Assembly: GCA_003164895.1 (NCBI GenBank) | Contig: PLUL01000015.1 | Coordinates: 91,147-145,560 of the forward strand | Direction of reading: 5' to 3' | Length of the DNA: 54,414 bases | Source of the DNA: Bacteroidota bacterium | GTDB lineage: Bacteria > Bacteroidota > Bacteroidia > Palsa-948 | Shown: positions 42,030-50,912 of the stretch, piece after piece | Layout of the letters: each line of letters starts with the position of its first letter | Numbering within the stretch: the stretch's first letter is position 1 | Program-made: the position numbers and the translations under genes | Notes under the pieces: generated by a model | What the model saw: only the letters and a program-made list of their open reading frames with translations | The model's database searches: none | Told to the model about the DNA's origin: nothing

Positions 42030-43346
42030 TTATTTTCTTACAATTTCCGCGCCAATTTTATTCAGACGCTTGTCAATTTGCTGGTAACCTCGGTCAATTT
42101 GTTCAATATTGTGAATGGTACTTTTTCCTTCGGCAGACATTGCAGCTATGAGAAGCGCTACTCCGGCACGAATATCAGGTGATGTCATTGAAATTCCACG
42201 CAAAGGATATTGGCGATTCAATCCGATGACAGTTGCGCGGTGCGGGTCGCATAAAATAATTTGCGCGCCCATATCAATTAATTTATCCAAGAAAAATAAT
42301 CTGCTCTCAAACATTTTCTGGTGAATGAGAACTGTTCCTTTCGCCTGAGTAGCGGTAACAAGAATAACACTCAGCAAGTCGGGAGTAAGCCCGGGCCAGA
42401 TAGCATCCGCAATAGTAAGAATGGAACCATCAATGTAAGTATCAATTGCATAATTTTTTTGCGAAGGAATATAAATATCATCGCCTTTTCTTTCCATTTG
42501 AATTCCGAGTCGCCCAAAAGTATCCGGGATAATTCCTAAATGTTCGTAGCCAACATTTTTAATAGTGATCTCGGATTGGGTCATCGCGGCAAGGCCGATA
42601 AAACTGCCCACTTCGATCATATCAGGCAACATACGGTGATTGCATCCTCCAAGCGAATCAACTCCTTCGATAGAAAGTAAGTTGGAACCGATGCCGGAAA
42701 TTTTTGCGCCCATGCTCACCAGCATTTTACATAATTGCTGAATGTAAGGTTCGCAGGCAGCGTTATAAATTGTCGTAACTCCTTTGGCAAGCACTGCTGC
42801 CATGATAATGTTTGCAGTTCCTGTTACGGATGCTTCATCCAACAACATGTAAGCACCTTTGAGTTTGCTTGAGTCAGCTTTATAAAAACTCGTTTTCTCA
42901 TCGTAGTCAAATTTTGCTCCGAGTTTTTGAAAACCGATGAAGTGCGTATCTAATCTTCTTCTTCCGATTTTATCTCCCCCCGGTTTTGGAATATATCCTT
43001 TTCCGAATCGAGCGAGCAGAGGACCCATGATCATGATGGAACCACGAAGCGCTGCTGCTTTCTTTTTGTATTCGTCCGTGAGAAGGTAATCTACATTTAC
43101 GTTATTTGCTTGAAAAGTATAAGTCGCTCCGTCAAAATCCCCGCTTACTTGGTTTACCTGAACGCCAATTGATTTTAACAGATCAATAAGTTTGATGACA
43201 TCAATAATTTCAGGAATGTTTGAGATGGTAATTTTTTCGTGAGTGAGCAGCACCGCGCATAGAATTTGCAGTGCTTCGTTCTTTGCACCCTGAGGAACCA
43301 GCTCGCCTTTTAATTTTTTCCCTCCAGTTACTTCAAAACTTGCCAT
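42030..43346 (-). CDS. murA: UDP-N-acetylglucosamine 1-carboxyvinyltransferase, Asp variant
   Basis: First committed enzyme of peptidoglycan synthesis, adding enolpyruvate from PEP to UDP-GlcNAc. 438 aa from the ATG at 43346; a TTG three codons upstream is less likely. The two inverse alpha/beta domains are complete (SFEVTGGKKLKGELVPQGAK, the KAAALRGSIMIMGPLLARFG loop and C-terminal AGVALLIAAMSAEG). The catalytic-loop residue equivalent to E. coli Cys115 is Asp125: the loop reads KPGGDKIGRRRLD instead of the usual PGGCxIGxRPVD. DUF4290 upstream and TlpA downstream are close enough to share a transcript. Confidence 0.96.
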   Translation of the reverse strand: MASFEVTGGKKLKGELVPQGAKNEALQILCAVLLTHEKITISNIPEIIDVIKLIDLLKSIGVQVNQVSGDFDGATYTFQANNVNVDYLLTDEYKKKAAALRGSIMIMGPLLARFGKGYIPKPGGDKIGRRRLDTHFIGFQKLGAKFDYDEKTSFYKADSSKLKGAYMLLDEASVTGTANIIMAAVLAKGVTTIYNAACEPYIQQLCKMLVSMGAKISGIGSNLLSIEGVDSLGGCNHRMLPDMIEVGSFIGLAAMTQSEITIKNVGYEHLGIIPDTFGRLGIQMERKGDDIYIPSQKNYAIDTYIDGSILTIADAIWPGLTPDLLSVILVTATQAKGTVLIHQKMFESRLFFLDKLIDMGAQIILCDPHRATVIGLNRQYPLRGISMTSPDIRAGVALLIAAMSAEGKSTIHNIEQIDRGYQQIDKRLNKIGAEIVRK

Positions 43347-43360
43347 AATCTTCAATTTTT

Positions 43361-44056
43361 TTATCGTCCTCTTCTTCTGTTATTGTAACGTCCGCCACCG
43401 CTATTTCTGTCTCTGCCGCGATTATCTCTGCCGCCTTCTCGTCTGCGTTCTCCAGCACGGTCGTCGCGATTGTTGATGCCTTTTGTTTTTGCGAGAATAT
43501 CATACGTGCTGGTCATGCGGAAATTTTCCGGCACTTTTAATTTTCCTTTTGAAAGGTCTTCTAATTCCTGAAGTATCACGCTGTCGCTCACGGTATCTCT
43601 GTTCCAGACGAGGTAAGATTTTTTCATCAGGTTAGCAATGGCTTCAATGAAAGCGGTTTTTTCTTCTCCGCTTTTCATATCCGATGCTTTTTCAATCAAT
43701 CGTTCCACCGCTTTTCCGTAATGCTTGAATTTCATTTTTGCCGCAGGATATTTTACTCGCTCGGGTTTTGTAGTAAGAATTTCTTTCGAAGGAACAGGAT
43801 AGGGAGAATCAACATCTAATTTGAAATTTGAAATGATAAAAAGATGGTCCCAAAGTTTGTGGCGGAAATCGGTGATGTCGCGAAGCATTGGATTCAGTCG
43901 TCCCATAATTGCGATAATGGAGTTTGCAATATTATTTCGCTCCTCTTTATTTTTTATTGTACAGGCATATTCTATGAGCTTCTGAATGTTTCTTCCGTAT
44001 TCAGGAATAATCAACTTCGGCATCTGCGTGTTGTATTCCATTTGCACTTTTTTCAT
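43361..44056 (-). CDS. DUF4290 domain protein with an Arg/Gly-rich tail
   Basis: 231 aa (or 226 from the second ATG at 44041, MEYNTQ...). Residues 1-190 are DUF4290: IPEYGRNIQKLIEYACTIK, LRDITDFRHKLWDHLFI and AVERLIEKASDMKSGEEK. The last 35 residues switch to a disordered GRDNRGRDRNSGGGRYNNR-type tail, resembling RGG-box RNA-binding regions. Function unknown, but DUF4290 genes are commonly found next to murA in Bacteroidota. The gap to murA is 14 nt. Promoter TACTTTTG 86 nt upstream. Confidence 0.88.
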   Translation of the reverse strand: MKKVQMEYNTQMPKLIIPEYGRNIQKLIEYACTIKNKEERNNIANSIIAIMGRLNPMLRDITDFRHKLWDHLFIISNFKLDVDSPYPVPSKEILTTKPERVKYPAAKMKFKHYGKAVERLIEKASDMKSGEEKTAFIEAIANLMKKSYLVWNRDTVSDSVILQELEDLSKGKLKVPENFRMTSTYDILAKTKGINNRDDRAGERRREGGRDNRGRDRNSGGGRYNNRRRGR

Positions 44057-44141
44057 ATTTCAAATTATGGATTGAGGATTTACTTTCATGCATTACCTGA
44101 GCGTTCGTAATTCGTTTAATTCGTAATTAATAGTAGTGTCG

Positions 44142-44149
44142 CAAAAGTA
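44142..44149 (-). promoter_or_regulatory. -7 promoter element for the DUF4290-murA-tlpA run
   Basis: TACTTTTG on the minus strand, 86 nt upstream of the DUF4290 ATG. The intervening leader contains the recurrent AATTCGTA motif (44105-44127). Confidence 0.5.
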
Positions 44150-44179
44150 GGGTAATTATTTTAATGGACAAAGAATCGT

Positions 44180-46618
44180 TTAGGCAACAATTTCCAGTTT
44201 TGCAAACTTCAATAAAAGTTGTTTTTGTCCGGCTTCGCCAAAATCCACCGTTGCTTTTGAATTCGGAAATTGCCCTTCCAAGTTCAATACTTTTCCGTTT
44301 CCGAAACGTTCGTGCGAAACGGTCATCCCCACCTGCAAAGTTCTCAAATGTTCCTGTGATTCGCTTGCTGGTTTGTATTGCGCGACAGTTGCATTGATTA
44401 ATTTCTTGGGAGTTGCTACTGTTTGATTTCTGAATGCTGGTTTTTGGATACTGGTTTTTGGTTTATTACCATATCTAATTACAGGCAAGTCATCATAAGT
44501 TGGGTCAATCACATTTTCTCCTCTTGAATTATTTTGTGACAACTTCCCTCCCAATTCGAGGTATTGCGAATCAATTTCTTCAATGAAACGACTTGGTTCG
44601 GTGTTGATGAGCGAGCCACGATGAAAGCGTGTAGCTGCAAAAGTAAGCGTAGATTTTTTTTCTGCGCGAGTGAGAGCAACATAAAATAATCTTCTTTCTT
44701 CTTCTAAATCATCCCTCGAATTCATGCTGAACGAATTCGGAAAAAGATTTTCTTCCAATCCCACAACGAACACATGCGCAAACTCCAATCCTTTTGCCTG
44801 GTGGATGGTCATTAATGAAACATGATTGCTGTCTGCCGGGTCTTCTTTTTTATCATTATCCGTGAGTAATGCAATGTCAGACATAAAAACATCCAATGTC
44901 TTTGCTTTTATTTCAACTTCTCCATTTCTTTCTTGTTTTGTTTCTTCAATTGGAGTTTCGGAAATTATTTCAGCCTGTGAAGCAACTTTATCCAAGTCAT
45001 CAGGAATCTCAATTGCTTTGAATTCATCTTCGCCAACAGAAAATTCTTTTAACGCGCCAAGAAGTTCTTCAATATTTTCATAGCGGGAAACTCCTTCGGG
45101 ACTTTTATCGTTGTAAAGGTCTTTCTGAATTCCGGTTTTACTTGCAATGTGATTTCCAAGATCGTACGCATTATTTTTTTGCAACATGGCAGAAAAACTT
45201 TTTAACATTGTAACGAAATCAGATATCTTACTCCGTGCTCCAGAGTTCATCTCGACATTAAAGTCATTCAGATTTTCCATCACCATGAACATGCTGATGT
45301 TGTGATCATTTGCAGCGACAATAATTTTATCAATCGTTGTTTGTCCGATTCCGCGCGTTGGATAATTGATAACGCGTTTCATCGCTTCTTCATCGTGATT
45401 ATTTATTGTGAGGCGGAAGTAAGCGAGCAAATCTTTTATTTCTTTTCTCTGGTAAAATGAAAGCCCACCATAAATCCGGTAAGCGATATTTCTTTTTCTC
45501 AGAGCTTCTTCCATCGCGCGTGATTGTGCATTGGTGCGATAGAGAATTGCAAAATTTTTCGGATGCATCTGGTGTTGCATCATATCTTCAAAAATCATCT
45601 GCGCCACTTTTGCTCCTTCTTCGTTATCGGTGAGCGCGCGTACTACTTTTATTTTGTCGCCTTCATCATTATCAGTCCAGATAAGTTTTTGTATCTGATT
45701 TTTATTTTTTAAGATCAAACTGTTTGCCGCATTCACAATGTTTTTTGTTGAGCGGTAATTTTGCTCCAGCTTGAAAGTTCGGGTATCCGGATAATCAGTT
45801 TTGAAATTGAGAATGTTCTCAATGTTCGCACCGCGGAAAGCGTAAATGCTCTGCGCATCATCGCCCACTACGCAGATGTTTTCAAAACGTGCAGCTAATT
45901 GCTTAATGATTGTGTACTGAGCAAAATTCGTATCCTGATACTCATCTACCAAAATATATTTGAACTTGTTCTGATATTTGTAAAGCACTTCAGGATGATC
46001 GCGGAGTAAAAGACTTGTATTATAAAGGATGTCGTCAAAATCCATTGCGCCCGCTTTGAAACAACGCTTGCAATAAGTTTCAAATATTTCTCCGAAGTGT
46101 AATCGTCCTGAAGATCGGTCGCTTTCTACATAAGAAGAATTGTGCTGATATATTTCAAATGACAACAGCATTGTTTTCATTTGAGAAATCCGAGCAAGCA
46201 GCATGGAGGGTTTGTACACTTTCTCATCCAGCTGCATTTGCTTTACAATATCTTTCACCAGATTTTTTGAATCTGCCGTATCGTAAATCGTGAAGTTGGC
46301 AGGATAATTTAATTTATCGTGTTCAAAGCGGAGAATGCGGGCAAACACCGAGTGAAAAGTTCCCATCCATAAATTGCGTGCTTCGTTATCGCCAACAAGA
46401 TTGGTTATCTTTTCCTTCATCGAACGCGCTGCTTTGTTCGTAAAAGTGAGCGCCAGAATATTGAATGCATCCACCTCTTTATTCATCAGGTGAGCAATTC
46501 GATACGTCAGTACACGCGTTTTACCCGAGCCAGCGCCTGCCACGATCATCACAGGTCCTTCAGTGCAGAGAACTGCATCGCGCTGGGAAGAATTTAATTC
46601 GTCTAAATAATTTTTCAT
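44180..46618 (-). CDS. UvrD/PcrA-type ATP-dependent DNA helicase
   Basis: 812-aa superfamily 1A helicase, 3'-5'. Q motif LNSSQRDAV at residues 8-16, Walker A AGAGSGKT at 27-34, motif II VDEYQDTN, motif III VGDDAQSIYAFRGA, motif IV LEQNYRSTKNI, motif V MTIHQAKGLEFAHVF, and motif VI ALTRAEKKS. The C-terminus has the PcrA-like beta-rich extension ending FGEAGQKQLLLKFAKLEIV, in which PcrA interacts with RNA polymerase. Roles: nucleotide excision repair and removal of stalled complexes. Closest to PcrA/UvrD; I do not separate them. Confidence 0.95.
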   Translation of the reverse strand: MKNYLDELNSSQRDAVLCTEGPVMIVAGAGSGKTRVLTYRIAHLMNKEVDAFNILALTFTNKAARSMKEKITNLVGDNEARNLWMGTFHSVFARILRFEHDKLNYPANFTIYDTADSKNLVKDIVKQMQLDEKVYKPSMLLARISQMKTMLLSFEIYQHNSSYVESDRSSGRLHFGEIFETYCKRCFKAGAMDFDDILYNTSLLLRDHPEVLYKYQNKFKYILVDEYQDTNFAQYTIIKQLAARFENICVVGDDAQSIYAFRGANIENILNFKTDYPDTRTFKLEQNYRSTKNIVNAANSLILKNKNQIQKLIWTDNDEGDKIKVVRALTDNEEGAKVAQMIFEDMMQHQMHPKNFAILYRTNAQSRAMEEALRKRNIAYRIYGGLSFYQRKEIKDLLAYFRLTINNHDEEAMKRVINYPTRGIGQTTIDKIIVAANDHNISMFMVMENLNDFNVEMNSGARSKISDFVTMLKSFSAMLQKNNAYDLGNHIASKTGIQKDLYNDKSPEGVSRYENIEELLGALKEFSVGEDEFKAIEIPDDLDKVASQAEIISETPIEETKQERNGEVEIKAKTLDVFMSDIALLTDNDKKEDPADSNHVSLMTIHQAKGLEFAHVFVVGLEENLFPNSFSMNSRDDLEEERRLFYVALTRAEKKSTLTFAATRFHRGSLINTEPSRFIEEIDSQYLELGGKLSQNNSRGENVIDPTYDDLPVIRYGNKPKTSIQKPAFRNQTVATPKKLINATVAQYKPASESQEHLRTLQVGMTVSHERFGNGKVLNLEGQFPNSKATVDFGEAGQKQLLLKFAKLEIVA

Positions 46619-46628
46619 ATCAACAACT

Positions 46629-46722
46629 TGTCATTTCGATGGCGCAATACGCGCTAGAGAAATCTCATTATTTACAATGAGATTTCGGTTTGAGGAGATT
46701 CCTCACTGCGTTCGGAATGACA
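46629..46722. repeat. 94-bp interspersed palindromic repeat in the helicase leader
   Basis: The outer inverted repeat TGTCATTTCGA (46629-46639) pairs with TCGGAATGACA (46712-46722). A perfect inner stem GAAATCTCATT (46659-46669) pairs with AATGAGATTTC (46676-46686). The outer-arm sequence is characteristic of interspersed palindromes in Bacteroidota. It lies between the helicase promoter motif (46732-46739) and its ATG (46618), so it is transcribed as a 5' leader. Confidence 0.75.
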
Positions 46723-46731
46723 AAAGGAACG

Positions 46732-46739
46732 CAAAGATA
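46732..46739 (-). promoter_or_regulatory. -7 promoter element of the helicase gene
   Basis: TATCTTTG on the minus strand, 113 nt before the ATG at 46618. If used, the mRNA begins just before the palindromic repeat. Confidence 0.45.
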
Positions 46740-47099
46740 ATTCATTTCAGCAGCGAAAAATAATTTGTTGAAAAGTTGTGGCGAAAAATAATTGCTTATA
46801 CTTATCGGCTAAGCTCAATCACTTGATTTTTTTACTCGTCGCCCTCATTGCATTTTCAATAAATGCATAAAGCAGATTACTTCGGGGCATATTTATCAAA
46901 AGGGAAATATGAATGCTAATGGTATTGAAGGATTTCCCTGAAAATAAAAATTAGCTTTCGGTGTAACATTCATCTTTGTTTGTATTCTTGCCATTCATGT
47001 AATTGATAGTAACGTATCCAGTTACATAACTATTTTAAGTGTAAATTCAGTAAAGATTCTATACATCGAAGGTCTTATCATACTTCATAGCTAACAGCA
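46740..47099. other. Intergenic region between the helicase leader and the PKD gene
   Basis: No intact gene. On the minus strand, one frame from about 47025 to 46819 is open except for a single stop, and it encodes VTGYVTINYMNGKNTNK and, after the stop, a helical stretch ending ENAMRATSKKIK. This may be a decayed coding remnant. The segment 46993-47025 is the shared element described separately. Confidence 0.4.
46993..47025 (-). repeat. 33-nt interspersed element, copy A, downstream of the PKD/T9SS gene
   Basis: Matches copy B (51114-51146) at 28 of 33 positions by eye. Contains GTAAC...GTTAC arms (47009-47013 and 47021-47025). It lies 74 nt beyond the PKD gene stop codon. Confidence 0.65.
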
Positions 47100-48812
47100 T
47101 TATCTCACAATCATTATTTTACTATGAACCATTTTTGTTCCCGATACAATGGAAAGAGTATAATATCCAACCGGAAGATTTGCAACATTAACTTGAATAT
47201 TATCCGAGTTAACTTTTTCTTTATACACTTCTCTGCCTGTAATATCGGTAATAGAAAAATCTCCTTTCAAGGATTGGCTTAATGAAACCGTTATGTTGCT
47301 ATTCGCAGGGTTAGGAAAAATAGCATTTACAGAAATAGAATTTTCTTGAATGCCAGTCAAAGAATTTAAGACAATTAGATTTTGTATCAAGCCCGAAGTA
47401 GTTATTCTATAAGTGGAATCAGTTGTAGAACTACTACAACCATTAGCATCTGTAATAGTTAAAGATATGGCATAATGACCGGCAACAGCGTAATTGTGTG
47501 TAGGAGTTGGTAGAGTAGAAGTATTTCCATCGCCGAAATTCCATAAATAAGTAAATGGTGCTGTGCCAGTTATTGTAGGTTGCAAATACCATAATAATGG
47601 ATTTGCGCTATCCTTTGTCATTATTAAACTTACGCTTGAACCATACACAATGGCAGATACAGCAGTTGTACTTTGGCATCCGCTGTCTGACGTAATTGTC
47701 ATTATTACAGTATATGACCCCGGCGAAGTAAATGCATGTGAAGGATTTTGTATGTTGGAAATATTAGCAGATGAACTTGGGTCGCCAAAATTCCAAGACC
47801 ATCCTGTGATGCTTCCATATGGTACAAAAGACAAATCAGAGAAAGAAGTCTGATTATTAAAACACACTGTATCCGAAACAAAATTTGGAATCGGCAACGG
47901 ATTGACGAATATAGAATCACGTATAGAATCCTTACATCCAAAATTATTTGTAACCAAAAGTGCTACAGTATAACTTCCATAGCCAGGATAAGTGTGCTGC
48001 GGATTTTGCAAAGTAGAAGTATTGCCATCCCCAAAATTCCAAACCCAACTGGTAATGACACCAGTTTGTGTTGTAGATAAATCAGAAAACGTAGTTGGGT
48101 TGTTAAGGCAAACATTATTGCTTGAATAGTTTGCAGAAAGATTACAACTGTTTATAAAAAATCCACCTGAAAGCACCAATTGCCCATCAATGTCATCACT
48201 CGTACTCACGTCGTAACTACCCGAAATGGCATTTGTAGGAATTGTGAAGTTGGCACTGATCGCTGTGTCGCTGAGTACAGTTACATTATTTGGATAAATT
48301 AATGTGGAGGTTCCCTGATTGAACCATACATTAGCAGTGGAGGTGCCCTGACTGAAATTGGTGTACTGTCCGGTTACGGTTACGGTAAGCGTTTGCCCTG
48401 TAATTGCAGAAGAAGGAGCCACTGAAACAATTACGGGAGGATTTGGATTTGGGTTAAGTAAAAACCCAATGGGAACAATCATCTGACCATCAATCGAATT
48501 CAAAACATTTACATCATAACTTCCGGAAGGAATAGTATTTGGAAAAATAAATCCAGCAATTAGAAGTCCGCTGTTAGTGATCGTAACGCTATTAGGATAT
48601 ACAAGAGTGGAACTTCCCTGGCTAAACCATACGTTGGTGGTAGATGTACCCTGACCGAAACTTGTACTTTGACCGCTGATAGAAACTGAAAGTGTTTGTC
48701 CTAAATTTCCGCTGGCAGGATTCACATTGCTTATGCTTTGCGCGCAAGAAATACTTGCAGCACCAAGAGATAAACAGGAAAATAATAAAAATAATCTGTA
48801 GAGTTTAGTCAT
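47100..48812 (-). CDS. Secreted PKD-domain protein with T9SS C-terminal sorting domain
   Basis: 570 aa. Signal peptide (LYRLFLLFSCLSLGAASISC), then two tandem TIG/IPT-like repeats of about 100 residues (around 26-123 and 127-222). Three PKD domains follow, with the diagnostic WNFGDGNTSTLQNP, WNFGDPSSSA and WNFGDGNTSTLPTP turns (residues about 225-470). A T9SS sorting domain (ENSISVNAIFPNPANSNITV to end, ...GYYTLSIVSGTKMVHSKIM) directs export through the outer membrane and surface attachment. Role: adhesin or extracellular matrix protein. It starts 6 nt after the upstream polymerase gene and is likely read from that gene's transcript. Confidence 0.9.
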   Translation of the reverse strand: MTKLYRLFLLFSCLSLGAASISCAQSISNVNPASGNLGQTLSVSISGQSTSFGQGTSTTNVWFSQGSSTLVYPNSVTITNSGLLIAGFIFPNTIPSGSYDVNVLNSIDGQMIVPIGFLLNPNPNPPVIVSVAPSSAITGQTLTVTVTGQYTNFSQGTSTANVWFNQGTSTLIYPNNVTVLSDTAISANFTIPTNAISGSYDVSTSDDIDGQLVLSGGFFINSCNLSANYSSNNVCLNNPTTFSDLSTTQTGVITSWVWNFGDGNTSTLQNPQHTYPGYGSYTVALLVTNNFGCKDSIRDSIFVNPLPIPNFVSDTVCFNNQTSFSDLSFVPYGSITGWSWNFGDPSSSANISNIQNPSHAFTSPGSYTVIMTITSDSGCQSTTAVSAIVYGSSVSLIMTKDSANPLLWYLQPTITGTAPFTYLWNFGDGNTSTLPTPTHNYAVAGHYAISLTITDANGCSSSTTDSTYRITTSGLIQNLIVLNSLTGIQENSISVNAIFPNPANSNITVSLSQSLKGDFSITDITGREVYKEKVNSDNIQVNVANLPVGYYTLSIVSGTKMVHSKIMIVR

Positions 48813-48818
48813 TCATTA

Positions 48819-50900
48819 TTATTTAAGAAGAACCGAATATTTATTTTTTAATTTGCTTGCTTCTACTGTATCTTTCTCCATTATTTCAGAGACATAAATT
48901 AAATCCAGGATCAATTGTTTTTCTAAAGAAATATTATTTTCGATTGACTTAAAATAAATTTTATTTATCCATTCCTGTGTGTTTAGTATTCCGTCAAGCC
49001 GATTCTTCGTGTCTTCATCAGCTGTATCATGCATCGTCTTGAATCCCGATGAGAGTACAATATTAAGGAAATGATTGTATTTCTCCAAGACTTTTTCATG
49101 ATTTATTTTTCTGAGTTCCAAATACGCCTTTTTACCATTTCCTGAATTATAATAAGAAGCACACAAATTATAACGCGCTTCGTCAAAAGTCGGGGAAAGA
49201 TCAACGGCTTTTTGAAAATATTCTATTGCTTCGTTGTGATTTCCAGCCATTTCGTAACAAGTGCCAAGATTATTTAGAACGTGTACATGATAAGGATTAT
49301 AAAAAAAAGCCTGTTTAAAATCATATAATGCATCTTGCATATTATTTAGATTGAAATTTGCCAACCCTCTATACCATCTTAATGGCGTGCTGACCGGATC
49401 AATGTGATAGAAGAATGATTCGGCAAGATCAATTTCATGTATCATAGTTTTCCAATCGGAATTCTGTCTTGCGTTAAATGCTTTTGCAAGATGTTTTTCA
49501 GAACGCAGACGCATAGTACTCATTAAGAGAGAAAACAATCCGACAAAAAAGATAAGCAGCAAAATTGAAAAAGAGAAATTGCTATTTATGGTTTTATTCT
49601 GAATAGGAAATAGCCTTCTTTTATATATCAGAACCGATGCGATGGTAAAGGACATAAAAAGCAAATGCTCGGCTCTTTCTTTCGGAAAACTAAAAAGCGA
49701 AAAAACACAGTAACCCGTGAAGCCAAAAAATACGAGATAAAAAAATGTGCGTTCATCACTGATTTGGGTATGCAGTATTATTTTGACAATGTTGTAATAC
49801 ACAACAGCCAATATTGAAAGATATAAGAAGAAAGAAAAAATTCCTTGCTCAGTGAGAATCCAGATAAAATCATTATGCGGGCGCTGATAAAAAGTAGTTG
49901 TATCTTCCGAGACTAAACCGTTGCTGCCGTATTTCAGTATTTCTATTTGCCAGTTTCCCATACCAGCACCGAAAAAAGGATGCTCTCTAAAAATATTCAA
50001 AGAATTTTTCCATAAAATGACCCTTTCTTTTGTTGAGCCATATTTAAAATTGAAAATATTGCTAACCTGTTTTACGAAAGTGTTTTCTTTATCATAATGC
50101 GTATATAAAGCTATGCTAAGTAGAACTACTCCGATTAAAACAACAACAGTAAAAAGAACTCTTCTGTTAATCCTGATTGTTTTTTTGCGAACACAGTAAA
50201 ACAAATAAAGCATCAATAGCGCAAATAAGCTGAATGCAAAAGCGATCCAAACTGCTCGTGTCATCAGTATCACAATAAACGCCACGGGAAAAAATGCACA
50301 GATTAGTCCTGCCCACCGCCATAAATTCTTTAATGAAAAAAAACAATAAAGTGAAAAAGGAAGCATTACAAATAGCATCTCAGAAAATATATTTTTATGT
50401 GCAAATGTGGTTTTGATGTCATACAGTGTATGGTGGGTGATGTCTGTTTTTGATGAAAGCAACACAAACTGATAAACCCCATAAGAAATTAAAACGAAAG
50501 AAAGGGTAGTAATACTTTTTGATAAATCAATAATAAAATTGTTTTGCTTATTGTAAACTGCTGTCAAAAGAAAAACAAAACAGGGAAGAATTAGAACTTT
50601 CATCCATTCAAACATACTATCGCCGGACGCAAAAGGAGAAATGATGCAGCCCGGTAACGATATTGCAGCGTACAATACAAAAAGAATAAAAATATTGTCG
50701 TTTGGGAAAAACGGAGTATTGTTTCGTTTTAATAAAAAAAAAGAAAAAACGCAAAGTGATAGGAGGTATAATGACAGCGCTAAAAAGCGGATATGAATGT
50801 TCGCATCAATTGTCGAATCGGTATGCAGAATAGGAATGATTAATATTGGAATCCAAATGAACAGGAGGAAACTGGATTGTATTTTCAGAATTCTTTTCAT
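48819..50900 (-). CDS. O-antigen ligase/polymerase family protein with TPR domain
   Basis: 693 aa from the ATG at 50900 (MKRILKIQSSFLL...). An upstream in-frame start at 50915 lies inside the -7 motif and is therefore rejected. About 11-12 transmembrane helices precede residue 475, with the Wzy_C core (GAGMGNWQIEILKYG, RPHNDFIWILTEQGIF). The last 200 residues contain TPR repeats (IDPVSTPLRWYRGLANFNLN, VLNNLGTCYEMAGNHNEAIEY). O-antigen ligases or Wzy polymerases build surface polysaccharide. In T9SS organisms such as Porphyromonas gingivalis, cargo proteins are attached to A-LPS, so placement next to two T9SS cargo genes fits, by inference. Confidence 0.88.
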   Translation of the reverse strand: MKRILKIQSSFLLFIWIPILIIPILHTDSTIDANIHIRFLALSLYLLSLCVFSFFLLKRNNTPFFPNDNIFILFVLYAAISLPGCIISPFASGDSMFEWMKVLILPCFVFLLTAVYNKQNNFIIDLSKSITTLSFVLISYGVYQFVLLSSKTDITHHTLYDIKTTFAHKNIFSEMLFVMLPFSLYCFFSLKNLWRWAGLICAFFPVAFIVILMTRAVWIAFAFSLFALLMLYLFYCVRKKTIRINRRVLFTVVVLIGVVLLSIALYTHYDKENTFVKQVSNIFNFKYGSTKERVILWKNSLNIFREHPFFGAGMGNWQIEILKYGSNGLVSEDTTTFYQRPHNDFIWILTEQGIFSFFLYLSILAVVYYNIVKIILHTQISDERTFFYLVFFGFTGYCVFSLFSFPKERAEHLLFMSFTIASVLIYKRRLFPIQNKTINSNFSFSILLLIFFVGLFSLLMSTMRLRSEKHLAKAFNARQNSDWKTMIHEIDLAESFFYHIDPVSTPLRWYRGLANFNLNNMQDALYDFKQAFFYNPYHVHVLNNLGTCYEMAGNHNEAIEYFQKAVDLSPTFDEARYNLCASYYNSGNGKKAYLELRKINHEKVLEKYNHFLNIVLSSGFKTMHDTADEDTKNRLDGILNTQEWINKIYFKSIENNISLEKQLILDLIYVSEIMEKDTVEASKLKNKYSVLLK

Positions 50901-50912
50901 GTAAACCGAATG

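Noticed and set aside
46819-46890. Short minus-strand ORF MPRSNLLYAFIEN...
   Set aside because: Only 23 codons from its own ATG and probably part of the decayed segment upstream; not called as a gene.
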